The notes beneath the pieces are model-generated. The model searched no databases, was not told the DNA's origin, and saw only the letters and a list, made by a program, of their open reading frames with translations. From contig CM067570.1 of the NCBI GenBank assembly GCA_034336665.1, positions 17,360,502 to 17,424,501 of the forward strand: DNA of 64,000 nt, read 5' to 3'. Each line of letters starts with the position of its first letter. Position 1 is the stretch's first letter. Shown piece by piece: positions 36,901 to 48,889 of the stretch. This DNA comes from Luscinia megarhynchos (Eukaryota > Chordata > Aves > Passeriformes > Turdidae). The position numbers and the translations under genes were made by a program.

Positions 36901-38408
36901 CTTGAGAATTTAAAATTAATATATCAAACTACTAGTTATGGACTTCAGATCTACAGTCTATAGTTTTGCTTCTCTGCAGATCTTTAAATCTTAAAAACCC
37001 CCATTAATTTCTATAAAGGTAAAATAAAAACTAGCAAATAGAAAGTGCAAAAAACTTGAAAGATTAGCAAGACAGCGAAAACCTACCTAATGACTTAACC
37101 ATCTAATATACAAGTGATGTAAATGCTCAGTCCCAAATCACACTGAGGCCTACTTTGACAAAAAAAAACTCCAACAAAGTAGCGAGCATAAGGTATATTG
37201 AGAAAAACAAAAGAAACCAAAGGTTCCAAGGGAAAAATCAAATTAGCATTAAGAAGCCAATTAGGACAAATACATGAAGACTAAGTATTGCTGTTTATTC
37301 TGATGATATCAATAGTAGTAGCATCACAAAAAAAATAGAATCAAGATTATGTATTCTATTTAGAATAAGGCAACTCAAGAGTACTGAACTGCAGAAAAGT
37401 TGAATTCCCCCCACTAACACAACTTGTTATTATTCAGTTTGCTAGAACAATATATTCCAAACAAAATAAACTTGTATGACATTGAAATTAAAACGATATT
37501 TGAGATTTTATCCCATTGAAAATAAGAAACATTTAGGAGCAGTTGTGATACACTGTTTCATTAATTCTCTCAAATAAATATTACATTAATTTTGTAGAAA
37601 ATGATGCTGCATTTACAATTGGAAGAGCAATACATGACATATGACACTTTTTAGACTTTGGGTAAAATAGGACATTTCCTGCTTCCTAGAAGCTGACACA
37701 ATCTGGCACATATGGGATGGATTTATGTAACTTTTTTCCTCTTGCCTGATTTAGCCTGGTCTAAAACAGTATTGAAGTTTTTTCCTGTCTCTGTCATCTT
37801 AATGAAACTCTCCCTGAATAATTTTTGGTGTGCTGTGCTAGGAACTGTTGGTCCATCATCTAAATTTGGAATAGTTATTCTATTGTTGCTCATTCTTCCT
37901 ATAGCACTTTCTTGCAAACAAAACATCATAAGAATGGGATTGCAATTTGCTCAGAGTTCCAAATAATCTTTTTCCAGTTTGTGGAAGAAGTTGTATGGCA
38001 ATGAATTGGATGCATCAGTCTGTTCTCCCAACAAAACTCTTTCCCAGTATTTACTGAACAGAAGGCAATTTTCCTATGGTATTAATGCAATGCCAAGAAA
38101 TCTTTTCCCATGGATAAATATTTGATCACTTTCCAATGGTAGAGTAGCAAGATGCTTCTATTCCTTTCCAATATTTCTTCCATTCTCATACAGCATCTCC
38201 TAAGATACCATGGAAAAACCAGGGTATGGCTGCTTCTCTTAGGAACATATCAGTGTTATTAAACCTCTGAAAAATTTGTTTTAACATTTTCCCCTTTTCT
38301 TACAGGCTAAGCTACACAAGTTCTTTACAGAAGATTTCTTTTTTCAAAAGGAATTTAATGTGTGACTTGCACTTAAGGTAAATAATCTCGTAGAATATTA
38401 CATGAAGT
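33985..38408. other. AT-rich noncoding stretch, no gene seen
   Basis: Open frames reach 119 codons (36167-36526, minus) but lack family features. No transposon consensus was recognised. Confidence 0.5.
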
Positions 38409-38520
38409 ACTCAAAACAAAACAAAACAAAAACTAAAACAAAGCCAAAAAATACCCCAAACACACAAACAAACAAAAATTTCCAAAAGCAAACCAACCAA
38501 ACAACCAAAACAAATCCCCC
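38409..38520. repeat. A/C-rich low-complexity tract
   Basis: The plus strand has AAAAC pentamers, then CAAACAAACAAA and CCAACCAAACAACC steps, with almost no G. The minus-strand frame across it is a V/F/G/L-rich low-complexity peptide. It is similar in kind to 4380-4475 and 30708-30780. Confidence 0.8.
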
Positions 38521-41500
38521 AATATAAAAACTGTGTCCAAGAGTCAATATAAAGAATAACAGATCAGGGTCTGAGTACATTGACAAGTCTGGATCAGGAA
38601 ATACTACAGGGGAGTATTTCAACTTAATGTACCAATCTTTAGATGTGCAACCCCCATAGGGGTGCATTCTGCCACCGTTACACATGTCAAGAAATATATT
38701 ATGGTAGGAGGTATTCCTACTGACTTCAATTTCACTTGATTTCACTCTACCTAGTCATAGATAGGAAATCCTTCAGCATCAGAAATTTCAACTGATAGAG
38801 GTTCTTGGCTCAGCTTAAGGTATCAGTAGTTCCTCATCCATGATAAGTAAATATCAAATATATATATCAGAGTTGTACTTTTGATGCATTGTTTGCAATA
38901 CTATTTTAAAGTATATTTCCCAGTCTAAATAAATCTGTCTCTTAAAGATTAAGGGAATATTAAAGTTTAAACTGTGAAGTGTATGCTTATACTGAAGATT
39001 TGTAAAAAAAAATAAAACTAAGGTAACCACCTAGAAAAAGAAGTCCAAGCCCTGTCCAGCAAATCTGAACTTTGTGTTGTCTGAAAAGGACTGAAGAATA
39101 TCTGACTTATTAATGTATCAGGAGTCTTGGATACATTATTTAAATATGGCTTAGTAGCTTTTTGTATAATTTTACTGAACTGTTCTTGTTGGGATTTTTT
39201 TCACATTTTAAAAGTTGAAATATGCCAACAAGCTTCAGTCGTCTAATATTTTTCTGTTGCTTTTCCCAGCAGAATTATCATTCATCAAGCAACATTAGCA
39301 GTGCTATATCAAGTTGAACAACGGTCATGTGGGGACGAAAACCTGGACCATGAGAAGGAAAGCTGCAGAGGCAATATCCAGACATCAGGGGTTCCACTAC
39401 AGGGCAACTGAATTAAATTGTAAAGAAAACCAAAGCTTTGGAAGAGCTATCCTTATGGGAATTGATGTCAAAAAGTCACTGTTCTTGCAGCCATGTAGTC
39501 AAATAGGCTTATCACAGCAGGTAAAGCTCTTCCAAAGGCATACGAGTTATCATAATTCTCCTCTTTTCCCCTTGGAAGGTGAGTTATTCTTGATGAAATT
39601 GCTTCAGTTTCAAATAAAAAAAAAATTAAAAAAAAAAAAAAAGAAGAAAGTCCAAGATTGTTTCAGAGTTTATAGAGCACTTTCTTAAATACATCTCACA
39701 TACTAGATAAGGTAGGTGTGGAGCTGTTTTACTGCTACAATTTCATGGGGTTTGAATTAGCATAAGGGGTTGGAATTATTCAAAGATGGAAGCCAGCATT
39801 AGTGCTGGAGCCTAATTAAGCTTACCTAAGCGGTTATACTCTCATTTTGCTTTTAGCATGGGAGAAGCACGGTGCTTTGTTGTATAATTAAGTGCAGTAG
39901 GCCACTACACAATGTTGGCAAAGCTGTTTTCCATAGTAAGAACTGCACAATGTCCTCTACTGCACAACATTAGTTGTGAGATAGAAGAGTTATATTTTGA
40001 ATGGTGTAAGTTGTTTTACATTGATGCTAGCAATCAGACAATAATATTGTGTCTTATCACTATAAATTTCTAATAATGGGACTTCTATCTGTCAATAAAG
40101 GATAATCTGTAACAGACCTGAACAAATATTTTGACCCTACTATCTGTTTGTGTGTTTTCATCTCCCAGGTAAACAGACTCTTTAAACAGTATTGTCTTTG
40201 CTTTTTCATTGCAACTTTAGTTTTGCAATAGTGCCAGTCCTGAGACTAAAAAGTTAGTAGATTTGCACAAAATGGTATTTTTTCCCTTTTTCTGAATTTT
40301 CAGTTATTCTTGGATGATATTTTCAAGCTGTTCTTCACAGCTATGAAAGCTCGAAACATGCACATTTTAAAATGAAAGGTGAGAGTCTCTTGTTATCGCT
40401 TGTGTCCAGCAGCTGGTGCTTCAAGTACAGCATTAAATAGTGCAAGACATATGATAAAGCAGCAAGAGCTGGTTAGTTTGGGAATATGGGTTATTGGTGG
40501 AGAATAACATTCAGCACTGGCTAAAAAAAGAGACATTCAGGATGGGATGGGATTTGATTTCTGTGAGTGTTTTCTAAAGCTGCTCTAAGGAGCTTGACAA
40601 TGTCTGCTTCCAAATGATTTTTGTTGTTAAAGCAAAAAGGCTACAACAGAAAGGTAAAACTGATTTTCTTAAAAATGCTGTCAAAGGCATAGAATCAACC
40701 TCCTAGCACACTAAAAAAAGAGTATTTCATTTGTCTCTTGCTTTGTTATTAGGCATTTATTAACTATTTGCAACATAGAAAGTAGAAGTGGTTGGAAAAC
40801 TTTCATTTTTTAAGTATGAGGAGTAGGAGGTTGTTTTTGTCTCTCCATGGGCACTGCAAATTGTGGATTATGGGGGGACAGGCAGAGTCAGCCTGCCAGG
40901 TCTACAAGGAAACAATTCGTGCTCATCAGAAGGCAGAAACAGAGCACGAGGGTAGTTTCAATTACAGTACACTGAAAGATGTATTTCCTAGCAAAATAAC
41001 CTCAGGCAGAAGAAGAGGAAAAAACCCTTTCCTTGGGCCATGTTCTAACCCTCCTTACATTGTGTTTACTGGTGAGTGTCTAGGGATTGTCTAGGAATTT
41101 GTACTAAAATTAACTTGCTTGCTAATTTCTGCAGTTCTGTTTGTCTGTGCTCATGGGGAATGCCATTTCAGCTGGACAGGGATGGGAAAAAGGAATGGTT
41201 AACCTTGCCTCCAATTGTGCTACTTAAAAGGTCAAATTTGTCAGTGAAGTTTAACACTAACCTTGGCTTTTAAGCTGTGTACATCCCTGTTACTATCAAT
41301 TCCTTCTTTCCTTTGATCTCACCTCAATAATTTTTGCAAAATATTTTATAAAGTGTCAAAAATAAATTTAAGCAGGTAACACCTGACTACTAGATGATGA
41401 TTCAAGGTATGCTATTCACTCTTCAACTCCAACATTTAATTTTCTTTTTCCTATACATCTTCATTCTGCAAAATACACAATGTAATCTTAGAGATGTGTA

Positions 41501-44472
41501 TAGTCTCTGAGAAATAAAGGATGACTTGCATGCTTGAGGTCAGACATGCTTTTGAGCATTTTTCTGAACCATGCCCTAAAACGAATTTGAAAAAAAGCAA
41601 AAGTAGATCCAATATTCCTCATTTTATGCTTTTAATTTCTTGCCTACAGTCATTAATTGAGGGAATATTGTAGGGGCATTTAAAAGCAGTTTAAACTTCT
41701 AGATGGCTGTTTAAACTTCTAGCACAATTTAGTTTGTTATTTTGGGGTTTTTTTTACTGTCAGGATTCATTAATGGATATCCACTAGGGACAAGAGTCCT
41801 TTCTTAAATTTTGGTATGGTCTTTAGTTATACAGAAATATCTTAATCATCTTGGAAAATCTCAGCTTTGAAATGAGCAATTTTTCCCAGAATCAAACAGT
41901 ATATGTCACTTATGATTATCAGAAATGCTAAATTTACTTTAAAATAAATGTTATTTAGAATTTGAAAGAATTTATAATTGCTTTAGTCAAATATTTTGAC
42001 CAACTCCCTTTTATCAGCAGGAGTGATCTGTATGTACTGGTCTATGAAATCTGCAGATACCACCTATCAGTCTAGATTGGACAAGATTATGCTGAAGATT
42101 GCTAATTCAAAATCCCTCTCTTTTTTGTTGTTTTTTTTTTTTTTTTTTTTTGTACAAAAGGGTACACTGACAAACTCTCATTATGTTCATCTAGAAAAAT
42201 GCATAAATTTATATTTTTTTAAACTTATCTAGTTTGCTGTCCACATTCTTATTAAACACGAACGACTCCACACAGCTCTGCCAGGAGCAAAATAGCCCAT
42301 AGTATAACACCTCCATAATGGAATCATTTAAAATCATGACTTATTCCAGGTCTAAGGCAATCGTACATTATTTTTAGCTGTTTCTGCTCTCCTTGACACA
42401 GGCATGGGAGTCAGGTACTTAAGATCCTACACCACAGCATTTCAAACTGGAATAGTATACCTATAAGATATCTCTTCCTCTTAAATTTAAAGCTATTTCA
42501 TTCGTGAACTGATGTTGTTTTTCCTCAGAGCCAGATGGATTACACAATGTCAGAGAAGAGAGCAAATAACTAGCCAATAATTTAGCCAATATGTCTTCAA
42601 TAAAATAAAACCTAAAAGAAAATGGAAAGTGTTCTGTCCTAGATAGCAAACTTTCTGTCATAATAAATTTAGTGTTCTGAATTTCAAATTATTACACAAG
42701 CATAAAGAATCTCAAAATAAACACTTAAATTAAATAATCTTTTAGAGATACATATATGTTGTGAATTTCTGCAGTGAGACACTTCTATTTCATCTTCAAA
42801 GTCTTATGCTAAATGGAGAAGGAAGCCATTAATGTCCCATCATTTATAAATGATCTCTGCTTCTACATAATGCTTCAAAGCCATTTTTAAGCCATTTAAG
42901 CTTTTTCAATTTGCACTAAATATCTACCAAGAGATTATATTTTAGAATTTAGAGCAATATTTAAACTGATATGATAGACTTAATTTTAAATAAATTTTAG
43001 TATAAAAAATATCGTTTCTCAAGATGTACAGCACTTGATTTCCCTCTTCTGATCATCCAGAGAGAAAACAGAAGCTTTAATGTTATGTTCTTTGAATTGT
43101 TCCTAAGCTATTAACTTACACGGTATCCAGAATATGAACCAACACTGTGGCTGCAAAAGCTATGGCTTGTGGCACCCAAAACTGACTCTTGCTTTTAAAT
43201 ACATAAAAACAATTATATGAGAATTATTGTTACAGAAAAAAAATAATATTCAGTTTTTTAAAATAAAAAGGAACAAAATATTTATTTTTCTTGCTTTTGA
43301 AGAAATAAAACTGATAGCAATTTGGGAAAATAATCTGCCAGGGTCACCTACCCTTCCTAAAGTGGTGGGCAGCTGGAAGGAAAAGCAGTTTATAAAGTAA
43401 GGGTGCTTCTAAAAACTTTTGTGTGACAATGCTAATGGAGCAGAAATGGGAAATGCAAGGTCAGAACCAAATCCTGCTGCAGGCAACATTCCAGTCACCT
43501 CTCAGCTACCCGTTTCTCATGCGTGTTTTCTCACTACACATATTCTCCAATCTGACAGAAGTAACTTTGGGTTAGAAACTGCCTCATAGAGGCTACTCTA
43601 CCTTTTTCAGGAAAAATGGAAAGGCAGATCTTTCCAGGCTAACTGTTAATACTCTTTAGCATTTTAACTGTTTGGGGTGGCAACAGCAAATTTGTAGAGT
43701 TTGCACAATGCCTCTGGCAACTACTACATTATACTGAATAAAAATGATGGAGAAAGGACTTCTGCTGAAAACCACTGTCTTCACCACATTGCCTGCTCTG
43801 GATTTTTTTCAGTACTTACCATAATAAAACAACCTTGGAGTGGGCACTGTGTCAGGAGCCAAAGGGATAATGATGATGTGGTTATCAACAAGGAGTATTT
43901 TGCTGAGAGCCAAAACCCTTTCCAAGTCGGTACTAAGTGAATCTCAAGTCAAAATTGTCATACAATTTTTATGACTGAGGAGAAACACTAGCCCAGTAAC
44001 TCTTGACTTTATCACTATAATTTTATATTCGATTAATACCCATTTTAATATACAAAACAGTTTCCTTGGAAATATAAAGCAGAATTTCTGGCCTGTTTGG
44101 AAGAAGCAGATGGTGAATGAAGGGGGAAGGATGGAAACAGAGGTATTCATGGAGTTTCTCCATTTTTAACCTGTTCACCAAGAAAACAGATAGCCTGCTT
44201 CAGCAACACAAGTAGCTTTTCGATGAGTTGGCTAGAAGGACTTGCAATAGTAATACTATTCTGCTGCTTAACAGTAATATTATATTTTAACCCAAAGATT
44301 ATACAAACTTCTAAAAATAAGTCATAAGAGAGCATACAAAGAAACACAGGATGATTTCTCACAGTCACACTGTATTGAGGGATACATATGACCATAAGGA
44401 ATTATTTATGTTTTGGAAGTAATCGCTGTTCAAGGAGATCCCGATTTCCTTAAATAATTAGCTATTTTAGAT
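38521..44472. other. AT-rich noncoding stretch with minor repeats
   Basis: No coding gene is seen. A 14-base direct repeat (GTTTAAACTTCTAG) lies at 41689-41702 and 41709-41722. A 21-base T run lies at 42131-42151, and A runs at about 39619-39643. The segment 39269-39520 has an acceptor (CTTTTCCCAGCAG) and a donor (CAG/GTAAAG) on the plus strand, but stops interrupt its frames, so at best it is a noncoding exon. A GGTGAGTG donor-like site lies near 41070. Confidence 0.5.
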
Positions 44473-45440
44473 TCCTAAAATATCTCAGGTTGGAAGGGAC
44501 CCATAAGGATCACTGAGTCCAACTCTCTTCTCCTTGCAGGAGTACCTAAACCTACACCACAGAACCAAGTGCATTTTCCAGACATTCTTTGAATTCTGGG
44601 AGGCTCGGTGCCATGACAGCTTCCCTGGAGAGCCTGTTCCAGTGATCAACAACCATCTCAGTGAAGGACCCTTTCCTAATGCCCAACCTGAACTTCCCCT
44701 GATGGGACTTCCCTCCGTGTCCTGTCGCTGCCCACCAGAGAGAGGAGAGCAGCACCTCCCCACCCACTGCTGCCCTTGAGGGCATTGTCAACTGCCACGA
44801 GGTCACCCCTGAGCCTTCTTCTCCTTTCCAGGCTCAGCAAACAAGTGACCTCAGCTGCTCCTCCAAATTCTTGCCCTCAAAACTTTTCACCATCTTGGCC
44901 ACCCTCTTCTGGACATGCTCTAATATTTTGACATCCTTTTTGGGTCACCCAAAACTGCACACAGTGCTCGAGGTGGGGCTACACCATTGCAGAGCAGAGC
45001 AGGACAATCCCTCCCTTGCCCGGCTGGCAATGCTGTGCCTGATGCCCCCCAGGACACAGTTGGCCCTTTTGGCTGCCAAGGCACACTGCTGACTCCTATC
45101 AACTTGCCATCAACCCAAACTGCAGATGTCTTTCTGCAGGGCTGCCCTCCAGCCTGTCATCCCCATATTTATGAATATAAACAGGATTTCTCCATCCCAG
45201 GTGGACAAATGTCCACTTGGTCTAGTTAATTTTCATATGGTGGGCGATTGCTCAGCTCTCTAGTCTACCCAGATGTCCCTGTAAGTCCCCTCTAACCCTC
45301 AAAAAAGACCATGGCACATCCTAGTTTGGTATTATAGGAAAATTTACTTTATGCACATTTGACCCCTGAATCCAGAAAATTAAAAAAAAATATTAAAGAG
45401 CACTGACCTAAAATTGAGTCCTGATAATTTGATTAATACC
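44473..45440 (-). mobile_element. CR1 LINE, 5'-truncated 3' fragment
   Basis: On the minus strand this matches avian CR1 from part-way through the reverse transcriptase ORF to the 3' end. Segments close to the family consensus include, on the plus strand, GACACAGTTGGCC with GGCACACTGCTGACTC (45053-45096), CACCATCTTGGCCACCCTC (44888-44906), CTTCTGGACATGCTC, GCCTGTTCCAGTGATCAACA, and the 3'-tail signature GGTTGGAAGGGACCC at about 44488. Weaker similarity continues to about 45440 (GAGCACTGACCTAAAATTGA). The terminal octamer repeat typical of CR1 is degraded. Truncation at the 5' end is usual for CR1. Stops and indels mean it cannot encode an active element. Confidence 0.92.
44552..44806 (-). pseudogene. 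CR1 ORF2 C-terminal remnant
   Basis: This 84-codon open segment is the end of the CR1 endonuclease/reverse transcriptase polyprotein. It contains the conserved block VVDHWNRLSREAVMAPSLPE, which corresponds to the HWNRLPREVV-SPSL motif near the C-terminus of CR1 ORF2, followed by a short FKECLENAL helix and then a stop. Upstream coding sequence on the minus strand is out of frame or interrupted. It is a remnant inside the LINE copy and not a host gene. The initial M is only a start codon that happens to fall in frame. Confidence 0.85.
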
Positions 45441-48400
45441 TCATTCAATCTTTTATCTGTGATTGTTTATAGTTAGATTCAACCAAAACCAGAAAATTCA
45501 AATTATGCTTTGCCTTTTCCACAACTGGCCAAAGCTACAAACATTTCTTCTTTCTGTATGGTTTGAAAGCAGTGTTCTGCCACCATTGAATGAACTTAAG
45601 AGACATTTATGGGCAAAAGTGTCTGAGCATGGCCCTCATTATACAGGATTCAGACGATATTTGTTACCAGCATTTGTTGGGGTTTTTTTGCAGTGGCACT
45701 GGCAGAACATTTCATTGTTGTCTCTCCTTCCCTTCAACAAGCTACAATCCTTCTCCCACTGTGGGAAAAGATGCTGAGTATCCTAATAGCACAAAGAGAT
45801 TTAACAATTTCTTTCCTCCAGGTCCTCCACTGATAACTTGAATTCTGTATTCACTGAAAATGATCACAACAGATCATGAATGCACTGAGAAAAATAATTC
45901 TAAAATCTAAAAAAAGCTGTGATGCTGTTAATATTGAGCATTTATCAAGAGCTCTATGGGTTTGATGGCAATAATAAATTGTTGAGAAGAGCCATTAAAA
46001 CTCTACCTACACATTAGTTCAAGTGTGGCATAGTGGGGAGTAGCTAGAACAAATATAGTAAGTGGCTAGTAACAAAAGATATTAATTATGTGACTAGATC
46101 TGATACAGGAATGTAGGAGAAGAACTAAAGCATTGAGGTAGAGTCAAGGCCACCACATTTTCACAAGAATCTGGGAAAAGCAGTGTTTTCAAAAGATTCC
46201 TTGATTGAAATAGTTGTGATTTTGTTCTCTCATCAGAGTTGTTTTTGTTGCCTGTGACTCTCAGTTGCCCATACGGTTTTGCAGAATCTAACACGTTAGA
46301 GTGATTAATTCAAATTTTATTATGGTTTTCCAATCATTTTCTGGTTTCCTGATGAATTAGCCTGACAGAAACACTTCTTAACAGATATTATAATAACTGA
46401 CCATTGGATATTCCTTTGAATTGTTGCGGATGAGTACTGAATTGGGTAGACACAAAAATATAATTTATTATTGCTGGTAGATGCTTTTTTGCAGTAAATA
46501 GTTGCTACCTGGTAAATTAATTTCCTTTTTTATATTAAAAGCTCACGGGGAACAATATAAAAATTACAGACTCTTCAATTCTGTAAAATCCTTGGCATAA
46601 AGAAATGGAATAGGGTTTTTTAAGTTTACTTATTTTCTTTCACTTGCCATTTTTGAGTGAGATTTTTGGGTTTATCTATCTTATACAAATATTTCTTTAA
46701 GCAAATGATTTGATAATTTTTATGCCTTGGATAGACATGGAATTTGGCGCATCAATTAATCCCTTTCTTTACATAATTAGTCTTCTTTGGGTATATAAAC
46801 TAAATAAGTTCATATATATTGCAAAATTAGAACTGATGTCTATACATCTGAAGTCTTGTTTTTCTACAGATAGATGAACAGCAATTTGAAATCTAGAAAT
46901 CAAAAATTCCCATTTGGAAATTGTTGACATCTGTACAACTGAAAATCCAGCATCCTGAATAGCAGCTTCAGATTAACATTAGACATTGTGAAATCTCTTT
47001 CAAAATACATCATGAACAGTAAAACAGAACATTTCTATAAAACCATTTATATAGAGCTGCTAATCTAAATACAAATGCTGTGCTTCAAAAGCTCAGATCA
47101 GTTGGAAAATGTTCTCTCTAAAGAATTTGAAAATTAAAATGTCTGCATGTTGAAACACATCTTAATTTAAAATGCCTAAAAGTAAGTAGCAATCATCTTA
47201 TTTTTCTGTGTGACACAATTATGGAATAACAAGGAGGAACATTTTTGAAGTATATTTAACAAGTAGCTTGTTTCAGCCTGGATATTAGCTTGATTTACCA
47301 TCTGCAGAATTACCAATAACATGATGCATTTATTACCCGTAAAAGCTATTAGCAGGTCATTTTGTTCAGTTCATCATATGTGTCTTGAGACACAATCTGG
47401 CGTCTAACAGATTTTCATACATTGATGTCACAGAGAATCAGACTGTTCTTTAATTGATTGTTTCTTGCTAGACTACTTTGATTAAAACAGGTTGTGCTAT
47501 TTGCTTTTAGTTCTACATTTCTCTACTTTAAATGCATGCCCAGGAAAGCCAGAAATTATTCTCATTTCCCTAGATTTGTCTATCCCAATGTGTGTGTGAT
47601 AATCCTTGTAATCAAGCTGTTTAAAAACTGTTCCAGTTATTCTAAACCCATTACTCCCTTCCCAATTAATACAATCAACACAATGTTTTAAAAGCTATTC
47701 ATCTTTCCAGGCCAAATTGTTACAGGAATTTCAGATCTTAAGCCTTGGAGAAATGAGTGCATACAGAGGAATGACATCTGAAGAAAGTGATTTTTTTCTC
47801 TTTAATTTACTGAGGGCAGGCTCGTAAGCTGGGCTCTCGCAGTAAGAAAAGAGGCAACTGCTCTAAATAAAAGGATGCATCAGAATATCTATGGACATTT
47901 TGCTTGGTGCTTAATTTGAATGTACTGATTCATCTATCCCCCAAAGGCCAGGTCTATGCTCCATGGGGAATAGAATACATATTACATGGTTTATAATTTT
48001 ACTTCTTCCAGAATCAAAAATCGGAAATTGGACTGGTTGTATCAAGGAAATAAAAGAGAAAATAAATGAATGCTGGTTTTAAATTTATCAGGTGCATAGG
48101 TCTACCAAAAATATTATGGTTTAAAAAATTCAATTTATTATTTGAACTGTGAACTCACTTTTGCATTTGGTGATATTTCTCAGCTGATTTAAATTGGTAT
48201 AATTACCTAGCAATTAATGGATTTATGTCATCTTACATTGCCTAAGGATTTTTATTTATATTAAACTCTATTACTTATTTATGCTCATTATATATAAAAA
48301 AATCACTCCATGCAAAAACATTATTCATGGCCACCATGGAGTGGTGCGTAAAACTTGTACTACTTCCTTTTGCTTTAAGGTGCAGTTTATCCTGCATGGC

Positions 48401-48803
48401 ATTTTTTTCATGATGTATCACTTCTGTTGTATGTAATTATTCTGGATGTTGGTACCCATTATGAATTGCCTGCAAATGTAAAGGGTACAACTACCTGCAG
48501 TAGTGTGGATCATCTGTAAAGCTGAGGTCTCAAATGCAGTGATTTCTTCACTTGCTTTCACAATTTGTTGGCTCTTTTATATGTGATGAATACAGAAAAA
48601 TATAAAAAGTATTACAGAAGTTAAAAAAATTGATTTCTTGGACATCTTTTGCACTGCTAAAATTATTGATTGTAATGTGAAGTAGAATTTTTTACATACT
48701 CAATATAATAATCTGTCCAGAGACAGATGCCACAGTATTTATTGCTATGTGACATAAATCACCTAAAAAGAGAAGAATTAAAAGAAAATCAAACTGAGAC
48801 TGA
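45441..48803. other. AT-rich noncoding stretch, nothing recognised
   Basis: No coding frame of note is present. The segment 47310-47410 has mixed composition with homeobox- and POU-like AT motifs and might be a conserved noncoding element, but this cannot be judged without alignment. Confidence 0.5.
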
Positions 48804-48889
48804 TGGAGAGAGGGCGAGACGGTGAGACGGAGATAGAGAGAAAGAGAGAGAGGGAGAGAGGGAGAGAGGGAGAGGGAGAGAGGGAGGGG
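48804..48889 (+). repeat. (GA)n/(GGGAGA)n purine-rich microsatellite
   Basis: About 86 bases dominated by GAGA and GGGAGAGA steps, with a few C and T interruptions at its start. The S/L/P-rich minus-strand frame over it is an artefact of the repeat. Confidence 0.9.

Noticed and set aside
39269..39520. Plus-strand segment bounded by acceptor and CAG/GTAAAG donor
   Set aside because: Early stops interrupt its frames and there is no GC rise. At most it is a noncoding exon, with no further support.
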